From contig NZ_JALGBH010000002.1 of NCBI RefSeq assembly GCF_022809115.1, positions 248,001 to 312,000 of the forward strand: DNA of 64,000 nucleotides. Reading direction: 5' to 3'. The notes below the pieces were generated by a model, which was given only the letters and a program-made list of their open reading frames with translations, did not search any database and had not been told where the DNA came from. This document shows, piece by piece, positions 7,599 to 15,737 of this stretch. The position numbers were made by a program, and so were the translations under genes. The stretch's first letter is position 1. Each line of letters opens with the position of its first letter. Source of the stretch: Pedobacter montanisoli. GTDB taxonomy: Bacteria > Bacteroidota > Bacteroidia > Sphingobacteriales > Sphingobacteriaceae.

Positions 7599-10500
7599 AT
7601 GTATAAAAAGATCATATTAATATTCAGCGCTGTCTTATCTGCAATTTATACTCATTCACAAAGCCCCACTACTTCACAGAACTATGTAATGGAGACGGTG
7701 GTGAAGGTACCGGGCAAGACCACCATCAGCTCACTGAACGGGCTGCCCGTAAGCCAGGCCAACCGCAGTATCCAGTATTTTGACGGGCTGGGCCGTCCGC
7801 TGCAGACGGTGCAGTGGCAGGGGAGTGCCACGGGCAGGGACCTGGTACAGGTATTCGAGTATGATGCCCTGGGCAGGGAGGTGAAAAAATACCTGCCCTA
7901 TGCCGAGCAGACCGCTGCCGACGGCAGCTATAAGCCGTCCGGGATAACCAACCAGGGCCTGTTCTACCAGCCCGGCGGCGGCTGGGACGCTGGTGCAACA
8001 AAGACGGCCAATCCCTACATCCAGACCGTATTCGAACCGAGCCCGCTGAACCGGGTACTGAAGCAGGGAGCCTCTGGCACAAGCTGGCAGCCCGCTGCGG
8101 GCACTGCCGATGACCACAGCGTAAAAACAGGTTATGGCACCAATACCAATGGAGAGGTAAAGCTCTGGACACTGAACGGTACCAATAATGGTGCGAATGC
8201 CACCACTTACCAGGCCGGTAAACTTTATAAGACCATCAGCAAGGACGAGAACTGGCAGCAGGCCGATGGCAATGCAGGGACCATGGAAGAATTCAAGGAC
8301 CAGGAAGGCCGCGTAGTACTGAAACGGACCTGGGAGACCCATACCAGGAGCCTGAGCACCTATTACGTGTACGACAGCTACGGTAACCTGCGCTACGTAC
8401 TGCCCCCGGCGGTAAACGAGAACGGACAGAATATCACGGGCTTTACCGAGGCACAGCCAGTTTTTGACAGCTACATCTACGGCTACCGTTACGATGGCAG
8501 GAGGAGGCTTGTAGAGAAGAAGCTGCCCGGCAAGGGCTGGGAATATATGGTGTATAATACACTTGACCAATTGGTGCTCAGCCAGGATGCCAACCAGCGG
8601 CAGGTGAACAAATGGTACTTTACCAAATACGATGCACTTGGGCGAACGGTGATGACCGGCTATTTTGCCAAAAACACCAGTATGACCCAGCAGCAGATGC
8701 AGGCGGAAGTAGATGCCGAAACAGGACAGCACCCCCTATGGGAGAGCCGCCCTTTAAATAGCGATTATACCGATGCGGCCTACCCACGTGCCGCAGATTA
8801 CCCCTGTACCAGACTTACGGTAAGCTACTATGACGGCTATGACTTCCCCGGTGCTTCCACCTATCCCTATCCGGCCAGGAGCGAGATGACCAAAGGACTG
8901 GCCACGGGCAGTTTGGTCAACGTGCTGGGCACTACAGACAACCTGCTCACGGTTACCTATTACGATGACTACGGCAGGGTAAAGAAGACCTTTGGCCAGC
9001 ACTATAAAGGCGGTACGGTAAGCAGCGGCAATTACGATGAGGTGACCAGTACCTGGGAATTTGATGGGACGCTCAGCAGTACGGAGAGAGTGCACCATGC
9101 CGGGGCAAATACTACCACGGTTGCTACTGCCTATACCTATGACCACATGGGCAGGAAGAAGACCACCAGCCAGAGCATCAACGGGGCACCCGCCACGGTA
9201 CTCTCTGAGCATAGCTACAATGAGTTGGGGCAGTTAAAGGAGAAGAAACTGGCCGATGGCAGACAGAGTACACAATACAGCTACAACGAACGGGGCTGGC
9301 TGAGAACGAGCAGCAGCAACGAGTTCAGCATGGAGCTGAAATATGAAACTGGCAGTTACCCGCAGTACAACGGCAACATTGCAGACCAGACCTACACCAA
9401 TAGCAATAGCAATGGCTTTACCTACCAGTACGACAGGCTGAACAGGCTGACAACGGCAGCGGCCACGGGCATGAGCGAGGTGATCAGCTATGATGTGATG
9501 GGCAACATTACGAGCCTTAACAGGGACAATGCCGGGGCAAAGACCTATAACTATGAGAACGGAGGGTTAAGCAACAGGCTGTCCTCGGTAACGGGGCTGA
9601 CCGGTACAAATTACCAGTATGATGGCAACGGCAACGCGACCACCGATGGCAGGAACGGCGTAACCCTGAGCTATAATTACCTGAACCTGCCGAGTACGGT
9701 AACGGGACCGGTCAATATCACCTATACCTATGATGCCACGGGCAGGAAACTGAGGAAAACGGCCACGGGTACCAGTACCACCACTACAGACTATATAAAT
9801 GGCATCCAGTACACTAACGGAGCGATAGACTTTATCCAGACCGAGGAGGGCAGGGCGCTGAACAGCGGCGGCACTTACACCTACCAGTACAACCTTACGG
9901 ACCACCTTGGAAATGTACGGGCAAGTTTCGATATTTATAACAATGCTGTGCGGATGCTGCAGCGGGATGACTACTATGCCTTTGGCAAGCGCAAGGAAGT
10001 CCAATCAGGCGGCACGAACCGGTACCTTTACAACGGCAAGGAGCTGCAGGATGAACTGGAGCAGTATGATTATGGCGCAAGGTTTTATGATCCGGTTGTT
10101 GGTAGGTGGAATGGGGTAGATAACAAAGCAGAAAAATACCACCAATTTTCGCCGTATGCATATGCTATAAATAATCCCTTGGCATATGTCGATATCGATG
10201 GTCAAGATATCATAGTGGCTTTTACAGGTGGTCCTACAGGAGGAGGAAAGACAATAAGTGCTAGCTCTAAAGATGCTGGATCTACAGGAAGAGTAATAAT
10301 GGATGCCCAAAAATTTGCAGATGATAATGGTATCGAATTACATACTAGAGTAATCACGCCAGGTTGGACTGCTGGTAGTTCGGTTAATAATGCAATTGGG
10401 TTTATAAAAGAAAATTATACAGAAGGACAGAAAGTAATTATTTATGGATATAGTTATGGGGGAGATTTTGCTGTAGAACTTTCAGAAGCATTAAAAAAAG

Positions 10501-10862
10501 AAGGAATTGATGTTAATTTGCTTATTACAGTGGATGCTTCAGATGGACCATTACAAAACGCTACAGTAAATACAGATATACCTAACAATGTAAGAGAGAA
10601 TCTGAATTTTTTTCAAACAAAAGATTCAGGAAGATCGTCGGGGTCTCAAAAATCAGGTAGTGAAAACAAAAAAAATAGCGATAGTGGTACTTCTAATTCT
10701 CCTGGATCAAACGGAGGCCGTAATAAGCCAAAAGATTCAAAAATGACTAAAGTTAATAATCAGGACAAAACAGGTGCTGGTGTTAACCATGGAAATATCC
10801 CCGATAAGGTATATAAAGAGGTAAAGAAAAAAATTCAAAATGTTTTAGTTGGTGAATTATGA
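7599..10862 (+). CDS. Rhs/YD-repeat polymorphic toxin with lipase-like C-terminus
   Basis: A 1087-residue exported Rhs protein. A signal peptide (to about residue 20, before QSPTTS) is followed by a DUF6443-like start (METVVKVPGKTT) and YD/Rhs repeats such as YFDGLGRPLQTVQW. The Rhs core then spans about residues 765-860: [39 protein letters not shown] and FYDPVVGRW. After the core the protein becomes an alpha/beta-hydrolase-like domain: GYSYG with Ser952 in the nucleophile elbow, Asp979 or Asp982 in VDASDG, and His1064 in GVNHGNIPD. That is a plausible Ser-Asp-His triad, so a lipase or phospholipase effector is likely. Bases before about 10087 are GC-rich and those after are AT-rich, as expected when a toxin tip is exchanged. 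The stop overlaps the next ORF as ATGA. Confidence 0.9.
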   Translation: MYKKIILIFSAVLSAIYTHSQSPTTSQNYVMETVVKVPGKTTISSLNGLPVSQANRSIQYFDGLGRPLQTVQWQGSATGRDLVQVFEYDALGREVKKYLPYAEQTAADGSYKPSGITNQGLFYQPGGGWDAGATKTANPYIQTVFEPSPLNRVLKQGASGTSWQPAAGTADDHSVKTGYGTNTNGEVKLWTLNGTNNGANATTYQAGKLYKTISKDENWQQADGNAGTMEEFKDQEGRVVLKRTWETHTRSLSTYYVYDSYGNLRYVLPPAVNENGQNITGFTEAQPVFDSYIYGYRYDGRRRLVEKKLPGKGWEYMVYNTLDQLVLSQDANQRQVNKWYFTKYDALGRTVMTGYFAKNTSMTQQQMQAEVDAETGQHPLWESRPLNSDYTDAAYPRAADYPCTRLTVSYYDGYDFPGASTYPYPARSEMTKGLATGSLVNVLGTTDNLLTVTYYDDYGRVKKTFGQHYKGGTVSSGNYDEVTSTWEFDGTLSSTERVHHAGANTTTVATAYTYDHMGRKKTTSQSINGAPATVLSEHSYNELGQLKEKKLADGRQSTQYSYNERGWLRTSSSNEFSMELKYETGSYPQYNGNIADQTYTNSNSNGFTYQYDRLNRLTTAAATGMSEVISYDVMGNITSLNRDNAGAKTYNYENGGLSNRLSSVTGLTGTNYQYDGNGNATTDGRNGVTLSYNYLNLPSTVTGPVNITYTYDATGRKLRKTATGTSTTTTDYINGIQYTNGAIDFIQTEEGRALNSGGTYTYQYNLTDHLGNVRASFDIYNNAVRMLQRDDYYAFGKRKEVQSGGTNRYLYNGKELQDELEQYDYGARFYDPVVGRWNGVDNKAEKYHQFSPYAYAINNPLAYVDIDGQDIIVAFTGGPTGGGKTISASSKDAGSTGRVIMDAQKFADDNGIELHTRVITPGWTAGSSVNNAIGFIKENYTEGQKVIIYGYSYGGDFAVELSEALKKEGIDVNLLITVDASDGPLQNATVNTDIPNNVRENLNFFQTKDSGRSSGSQKSGSENKKNSDSGTSNSPGSNGGRNKPKDSKMTKVNNQDKTGAGVNHGNIPDKVYKEVKKKIQNVLVGEL

Positions 10863-11149
10863 TAGTTTTTTTTAGGTTTCTAATATTCTTAGTTGTCATA
10901 TATATATATATATTAATGAAGTGGGCACATTTTAGTGAATACGATGAAAATTATGGGTACTTTATAAATGCAATGTTAATTTCTACAGTAATGACCCTAA
11001 TAATAATAATAGGATGGATTTTTAAAAAAGAATTTGTGGTAAAAAATAAGAAATGCAGCCTGTTTTTTGTGATTTTTTCTTCACCATTTTCAATTATACT
11101 TTTCATTCAGCTGTACCAGTTTTTTATTGGCCAATATTTCAAAGTGTAA
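10859..11149 (+). CDS. Three-TM protein, candidate immunity protein
   Basis: A 96-residue protein whose ATG overlaps the toxin stop codon (ATGA at 10859-10862). Three hydrophobic segments are visible: residues 1-19 (FFRFLIFLVVIYIYIL), about 34-52 (MLISTVMTLIIIIGWIF) and about 66-86. I recognise no family. Position directly after a toxin C-terminus, translational coupling and the shared AT-rich composition suggest it protects against the lipase-like tip. A membrane location would suit a toxin that attacks lipids. This is inference from context; no catalytic residues are seen. Confidence 0.65.
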   Translation: MIVFFRFLIFLVVIYIYILMKWAHFSEYDENYGYFINAMLISTVMTLIIIIGWIFKKEFVVKNKKCSLFFVIFSSPFSIILFIQLYQFFIGQYFKV

Positions 11150-11175
11150 ATGGATATTTTCTATTGACTGTTATG

Positions 11176-11425
11176 TTGATTATTACTATGCCTTTGGCAA
11201 ACGTAAGAAGTAAAAGTAGGAGGTACGAACCAATACCTTTACAATGGCAAGGAGCTGCAGGATGAACTAGCGCAGTACGATTATGGCGCAAGGTTCTATG
11301 ACCCTATAATCGGCAGGTGGAAACAAAGCGAAGCAAATGGTTTTCTTAAACAAGACAGGCTTTTACTTCTAGAAAAACTTAAAAAGATAAGCAATGGTTT
11401 GAAGCCAGCCAAGCGAACGCAATAA
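11176..11425 (+). pseudogene. Orphan Rhs core fragment with a short unrelated tail
   Basis: Starting at GATTATTACTATGCCTTTGG (near 11178) the DNA repeats the core of the Rhs gene, roughly 9967-10110. In frame from 11219 it reads [20 protein letters not shown] and [14 protein letters not shown], then diverges into about 34 residues beginning KQSEANGF and stops with TAA at 11423. Near 11207 one base is missing relative to the intact gene, which puts a stop in the upstream frame. There is no start codon or shaft. Displaced Rhs tips of this kind are known remnants of toxin-tip exchange. The tail after GRW is not a domain I recognise. Confidence 0.8.
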
Positions 11426-11428
11426 TTA

Positions 11429-12031
11429 TTAGGTCTTGGGTTGAAGAAAGAATAGCTTTTTCTTCAAAATAACAAAAAGCTCCGTACCTTTTCTGGCTTC
11501 TATACTATTATAACACAACTCCATGGTTTGGATTTCAAAGTATGGCGAAAAAATATTTCGATATTCTACTTCTTGTCCGCCATACGGAGGGCCTTCATGC
11601 GCAAACATTCGGTTAAAAAGCAGACCTATAAGCTTACCTTCAGGGTTTAGTAACTCAGCTGATTTTTGTGCATAAGCTTTTCTGTCATTGGATTTAATGG
11701 CACAGAAAAAAGTCTGCTCGATGATGAGGTCATAATTTCCTTCATGCTTAAAAAAATCTTCACAGATGATTTTAACCGTAGGGTAGGCTGAGAATTTTTC
11801 TTTTAATATTTCTACAGCTTTGGGTGCAATGTCAATTAAAGTAATATTGGTAAAACCATTTTTTACCAGAAATTCGGCTTCGTAGGCATTTCCGCAACCC
11901 GGAATTAAGATTGCTGCGTTTTTATTTTGATACTGTTCAATATAAGTAGTTATGGCAGGAGAGGCATAGCCAATATCCCATCGCGTTTGTTTGTTCTGCC
12001 ATCTATCTTGCCAGTAATCCTGATTGAGCAT
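11429..12031 (-). CDS. TPMT-family SAM-dependent methyltransferase
   Basis: About 200 residues from the ATG at 12031, preferred because it follows the upstream stop by 7 bases and gives the normal family start MLNQDYWQDRWQNKQTRWD. The SAM-binding loop is AILIPGCGNAYEAEFL near residues 39-54, followed by ITLIDIAPKAVEIL. QTFFCAI and LFNRMFAHEGPPYGG match the thiopurine methyltransferase fold. Bacterial members methylate thiols, thiocyanate or metalloid anions. The actual substrate is unknown. The opening ATG at 12100 would overlap the TSUP gene and is less likely. Confidence 0.85.
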   Translation of the reverse strand: MLNQDYWQDRWQNKQTRWDIGYASPAITTYIEQYQNKNAAILIPGCGNAYEAEFLVKNGFTNITLIDIAPKAVEILKEKFSAYPTVKIICEDFFKHEGNYDLIIEQTFFCAIKSNDRKAYAQKSAELLNPEGKLIGLLFNRMFAHEGPPYGGQEVEYRNIFSPYFEIQTMELCYNSIEARKGTELFVILKKKLFFLQPKT

Positions 12032-12038
12032 TTTTTGA

Positions 12039-12827
12039 TTATTTGAGTAAGGTTTCTTTGGCAATAATGTAAATGCCCATGCAAAGGATAAACCAACCAA
12101 AGGCAGGTTTTAATTTTGCACCTTCAATTTTCTTAGATAACTGTGTGCCAATAAATATCCCAATTACAGCTACTGCCGTTACAGATAATAAGAAAGTCCA
12201 ATCTGGGGTAAAATGTCCTAAACTACCGGTAAAACCTACCAATGAATTCAATACAATAATAGCCAAAGAGGTGCCAATGGCTTCTTTCATAGATAATTTA
12301 CCCAGTATATTTAATGAGGGAATAATCAAAAAACCACCTCCAACACCTACAACGCCCGTAAGAAAACCTACTATTACACCCTGAAAAGCCATAGTGGCAG
12401 GTTTGGGTTTTCCGGTAAGAGATAGGTCTGTTCTGCCTTTACGGATCATGGAATAAGAAGCGCCTATCATTAAAACAGAGAACAATAACATTAGAAACAA
12501 TTCTCTGGTTATCATAAAACCATCGATCGTGAAAAGTACGGAAGGAATTTTGGGGAGTAAAAATTTACGTGTAATGAAAATGGCAATAACAGAAGGCACA
12601 CCAAAGTTAAGCACAGCCTTAAGGTTAACCAATTTTTGCTTTAAATAAGCATAAACACCAAACATGCTGCCCATGCCCACAATAAAAAGTGAATAAGTGG
12701 TTGCCAGAACAGGATTAATATTGAAAAGATATACCAGTACAGGTACAGTTAAAATGCTGCCTCCACCACCCATAAGCCCTAATGATATGCCTATGAATAC
12801 CGAAAAGATGTAACCTAAAAAAATCAT
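12039..12827 (-). CDS. TauE/SafE (TSUP) family membrane transporter
   Basis: Read from the ATG at 12827, this is a 262-residue integral membrane protein. The earlier ATG at 12848 only adds seven polar residues. Two homologous halves each begin with a glycine-rich helix: GISLGLMGGGGSILTVPVLV near the start and GFLTGVVGVGGGFLIIPSL in the middle, the hallmark of the family. Members move sulfite, sulfoacetate or other small anions across the inner membrane. The substrate is not assignable here. The methyltransferase follows by 7 bases, probably in the same transcript. Confidence 0.88.
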   Translation of the reverse strand: MIFLGYIFSVFIGISLGLMGGGGSILTVPVLVYLFNINPVLATTYSLFIVGMGSMFGVYAYLKQKLVNLKAVLNFGVPSVIAIFITRKFLLPKIPSVLFTIDGFMITRELFLMLLFSVLMIGASYSMIRKGRTDLSLTGKPKPATMAFQGVIVGFLTGVVGVGGGFLIIPSLNILGKLSMKEAIGTSLAIIVLNSLVGFTGSLGHFTPDWTFLLSVTAVAVIGIFIGTQLSKKIEGAKLKPAFGWFILCMGIYIIAKETLLK

Positions 12828-12920
12828 TTGTGTGTGTTGTTTATGCAAATGTGCAATAACAATTTTAATAAATTAGTTACTTAAGTTGCAAAAACATTAT
12901 TTTTTTGAGTATCACTCATA

Positions 12921-13000
12921 AAAAAGGTGTCTAAAAAATCTTGGATACTTTAAGATCCTGAAACGAGTTCAGGATGACGGATTTAATTTAGACACCTTTT
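12921..13000. repeat. REP-like nested inverted-repeat element, copy 2
   Basis: A perfect 14-bp outer inverted repeat (AAAAGGTGTCTAAA at 12922-12935, TTTAGACACCTTTT at 12987-13000) encloses an inner hairpin ATCCTGAA/TTCAGGAT at 12955-12975. The inner module 12952-12979 matches copy 1 (2762-2789) at 25 of 28 positions. It lies between the SRPBCC and TSUP genes and could also end transcription. Confidence 0.65.
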
Positions 13001-13013
13001 GAACAGGATATTT

Positions 13014-13547
13014 TTATTCTCCTTTTTCAGATTTTTCTTTTAACGAAGCCAATCCGTTCTCAAAATCTTTTCCTACCATGCTGTCCATCATTAAACTCAT
13101 CCATTTGCTCATAGTATTCGGATTTTCACCACTCATGGTCCATGTAACTTTGTTTCCATCGTTTTCTTTTACGATATCAAATTTACAATTGGCTAAGCTT
13201 TCAAAAGGCTTAATGAATTTTAATTCGATGTTTACATTGCTGTAAGGCGTAGCGCTTAAGATTTTCATTTGTCCAGATCCGGTTTTGTCTCCCGTCCATT
13301 CAAATAGGTGACCCGGTTGGCCAACTGCTCCGCTAATGGTAGTTTTGGCAGTAGGTTCCATCTTTATCCACGGATTCCATTTGTTAAACTCATTAAAATT
13401 GGCAATGTTTCCATAAATAACACTATCAGGTGCATTAATGGTGGTAGAACGGTTAACCGAATAGGTTTTCGGTAAAAATGCACCAACTACAAAAAATAGT
13501 AATATCAATACTACTACAATTGCTAAAAGAATTTTTAAAAATTTCAT
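13014..13547 (-). CDS. SRPBCC-family lipid/ligand-binding domain protein
   Basis: A 177-residue protein with one N-terminal membrane anchor (ILLAIVVVLILLFFVVGAFL) followed by a START-like hot-dog cavity domain. The family pattern is visible in VNRSTTINAPDSVIYGNIAN, FNKWNPWIKMEP and GQPGHLFEWTG. Such polyketide-cyclase/dehydrase-like proteins bind hydrophobic ligands. No specific role can be assigned. It stands alone, 46 bases past the amidase gene start in the opposite reading order of transcription. Confidence 0.85.
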   Translation of the reverse strand: MKFLKILLAIVVVLILLFFVVGAFLPKTYSVNRSTTINAPDSVIYGNIANFNEFNKWNPWIKMEPTAKTTISGAVGQPGHLFEWTGDKTGSGQMKILSATPYSNVNIELKFIKPFESLANCKFDIVKENDGNKVTWTMSGENPNTMSKWMSLMMDSMVGKDFENGLASLKEKSEKGE

Positions 13548-13594
13548 ATGGTTGTATTTGATTTTACTTAAAGATAAACATTAGCCTTAATATT

Positions 13595-14269
13595 TTAATT
13601 GTTTTTTTGCTGAGGTGCGCCTTTAAGATTGAGGTCTTTAAGATCTTCTCTCACCTTTTCCATAAAATCTTTTCCCGGATCGTCCTTGCCGGTTTGATAA
13701 TTGGGATTGGTTTCTTTCCACAAAGGGGTGTTTTTAAAACGAGTATATTCGTAGTGCCCAATTAAGTATTCAATAGGATATTTTGCAGTTAAATACCTTA
13801 CCAGAGCTTCATTTGCAGCTAATTGTTCTGGCGTTAAAGGAAAATCTCGACTACCTACATTCTCAACACCTATAGCGCAATAGTTCAGGCCAATTACATG
13901 GCGTGCAAAATAATTTTCGGGCATTAACCTGTAAATGGTGCCATCGCGGTCTATTAAGAATTGCGAAGAAGTATTTAAACTGCTCACGGTAGCAATATCC
14001 TTACGGTCTCCATCAGGTAATTTAGCGGTATTAAAAGCATTAAACGTAGAAGAAAAAGTTTTGGCTGCGGTCCAATGCAATACAATGATTTTGGGTTCTA
14101 TAGTAGGCGTACTTTTAACAATGTCATGTCTGTTTTTTAAATACTCTAATGATAGCCTTACACGAGTGCTGTCAAAAACGATAGGCTTATCAACTATTTT
14201 AATTTGCTGCGCAAAGGAAGCTGTATAACTGCTTAGAAATAATGTAGCCATTAAAATCTTTTTATACAT
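13595..14269 (-). CDS. Exported N-acetylmuramoyl-L-alanine amidase (Amidase_2/PGRP type)
   Basis: This 224-residue protein has a signal peptide ending near SYTASFAQ. The zinc amidase fold is visible: IIVLHWTAAKTF with the first His ligand, DGTIYRLMPENYFARHVIGL, ENVGSRDFPLT, then LIGHYEYTRF with the second His and DPGKDFMEKV at the end, where the last ligand normally lies. It should cleave the amide between MurNAc and the stem peptide in the periplasm, for wall turnover or recycling. Its ATG overlaps the end of the retropepsin-like gene by 8 bases, so the two are cotranslated. Confidence 0.88.
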   Translation of the reverse strand: MYKKILMATLFLSSYTASFAQQIKIVDKPIVFDSTRVRLSLEYLKNRHDIVKSTPTIEPKIIVLHWTAAKTFSSTFNAFNTAKLPDGDRKDIATVSSLNTSSQFLIDRDGTIYRLMPENYFARHVIGLNYCAIGVENVGSRDFPLTPEQLAANEALVRYLTAKYPIEYLIGHYEYTRFKNTPLWKETNPNYQTGKDDPGKDFMEKVREDLKDLNLKGAPQQKNN

Positions 14270-14684
14270 ATAATCTTAATATTTTGCTTTTATAATCAAT
14301 TTTGGCATGATACTTCATTAAAATATCGCCACCTATAATGCCATGAATTTCAGGATGCCCAAGCTGTAAGTAAGTTTCGCTTACACTTTGCAAATCAATG
14401 GCAACGGCTTCATAATTCTTAAGTTTAAGGCTACCTATTTTTAAAACCGGAATGATACCGTGTATGGTTGTGGCACTGCTAAAAATAGTTGCGGCCTGTG
14501 TTTCACTATTTTGTACAAGATCGTTCAAATGCCTTTTCATTAGGCTTTGATCCAATACGGTTCTCGATGCTCCGGTATCTAAAACGGCAAAAACTTTTTC
14601 GTTAAAAACAACAATTTCCACCAAAAGGTGGAAACCGTCGTTTTGTAAATTAATAAGATGTAATGGAACAGATACTGTTCTCAT
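14262..14684 (-). CDS. Retropepsin-like aspartic protease
   Basis: A 140-residue single-domain protein with the catalytic triad motif in FAVLDTGASRTVLDQSL near residue 35 and a second glycine-rich element, HGIIGGDIL, near the C-terminus. The fold is that of dimeric retroviral-type aspartyl proteases and has no signal peptide. Physiological substrates in bacteria are mostly unknown. It lies one base after the malate dehydrogenase stop and overlaps the amidase start, so mdh, this gene and the amidase look like one transcript. Confidence 0.8.
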   Translation of the reverse strand: MRTVSVPLHLINLQNDGFHLLVEIVVFNEKVFAVLDTGASRTVLDQSLMKRHLNDLVQNSETQAATIFSSATTIHGIIPVLKIGSLKLKNYEAVAIDLQSVSETYLQLGHPEIHGIIGGDILMKYHAKIDYKSKILRLYV

Positions 14685-14685
14685 A

Positions 14686-15624
14686 TTAAATCAAGTTCAT
14701 TTCTGTAAGTACATTGTTCATGTTGCGTACCGCATCTGCACTTTTATTGAATTTGGCCTGTTCATCATCATTTAATTTAAAATCAATGATTTTTTCCCAG
14801 CCATTTTTCCCAATAATTACCGGAACGCCCAGGCAAATGTCTTTCTGTCCATATTCGCCATCTAAAGCTACACAGCAGGTAAATAATTTTTTCTCGTCGC
14901 GTACAATAGCTTCAACTAAAGCCGCACCTGCGGCACCTGGTGCATACCAGGCAGAAGTACCCAATAAGCCTGTTAAAGTAGCCCCGCCAACCATTGTATC
15001 GGCAGCAACTTTTTCTAAAGTAGCATGATCTAATAGATTGTTAACCGGCAAACTTTGGTAAGTTGCAAAACGGGTTAAAGGGATCATGGTTGTATCGCCG
15101 TGTCCGCCAATTACAAAGCCTTGTAAATCATTAGGATTGCAGTTTAAAGCCTGGCTTAAATAATATTTAAAACGTGAGCTGTCTAAAATTCCGCCCATAC
15201 CAATAATGCGGTTCTTAGGTAAGCCTAAAGATTTTAAGGCTAAATAAGTCATGGTGTCCATTGGATTGCTGATCACAACGATAATCGCATCAGGTGAATG
15301 TTTAAGAATATTTTCGGCAACACCTTTTACAATACCCGCATTGATACCGATCAGTTCTTCGCGGGTCATACCCGGTTTGCGTGGAAGTCCTGAAGTGATT
15401 ACAGCAACGGCAGAACCTGCAGTAGCAGAATAATCGTTGGTTACACCTTTAATTTTAGTATCAAAGCCTAATAAGGTAGCAGTTTGCATCATATCAATTG
15501 CTTTACCTTCTGCAAAACCCTCTTTAATGTCTAATAAAATAACTTCCTCAGCTAATTCTCTTCTTGCAATGTTATCGGCACATGTGGCTCCTACGGCGCC
15601 AGCACCTACTACAGTAATTTTCAT
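14686..15624 (-). CDS. mdh: Malate dehydrogenase
   Basis: A 312-residue NAD-dependent enzyme of the lactate/malate dehydrogenase family. The nucleotide-binding GAGAVGA loop is at residues 7-13. The mobile active-site loop is SGLPRKPGMTREEL, with arginines that bind the dicarboxylate. VISNPMDTMTYL, then MGGILDSSRF and the catalytic-histidine motif GGHGDTTMIP follow. This is the LDH-like malate dehydrogenase used in the TCA cycle in Bacteroidota, oxidising malate to oxaloacetate. It heads the minus-strand transcript that continues into the protease and amidase genes. Confidence 0.95.
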   Translation of the reverse strand: MKITVVGAGAVGATCADNIARRELAEEVILLDIKEGFAEGKAIDMMQTATLLGFDTKIKGVTNDYSATAGSAVAVITSGLPRKPGMTREELIGINAGIVKGVAENILKHSPDAIIVVISNPMDTMTYLALKSLGLPKNRIIGMGGILDSSRFKYYLSQALNCNPNDLQGFVIGGHGDTTMIPLTRFATYQSLPVNNLLDHATLEKVAADTMVGGATLTGLLGTSAWYAPGAAGAALVEAIVRDEKKLFTCCVALDGEYGQKDICLGVPVIIGKNGWEKIIDFKLNDDEQAKFNKSADAVRNMNNVLTEMNLI

Positions 15625-15737
15625 ATTATGGATAGGTTTAAGATTTAATGTTTATTGGTCTAATATATTGATTTGAGTTAGTTTTAAAAATGTTTTTTTG
15701 TAATTATTTATATGTTATGTAATTTTTATGTTGTGGC

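Noticed and set aside
7731..8732. Long minus-strand reading frame opposite the Rhs shaft
   Set aside because: It is the antisense of a GC-rich repeat gene. Such frames are long by base composition, and its sequence has no domain, signal or start context.
11053..11265. 70-residue plus-strand frame across the orphan Rhs core
   Set aside because: It reads the core out of frame relative to the intact Rhs gene and overlaps the immunity candidate. No features support it.
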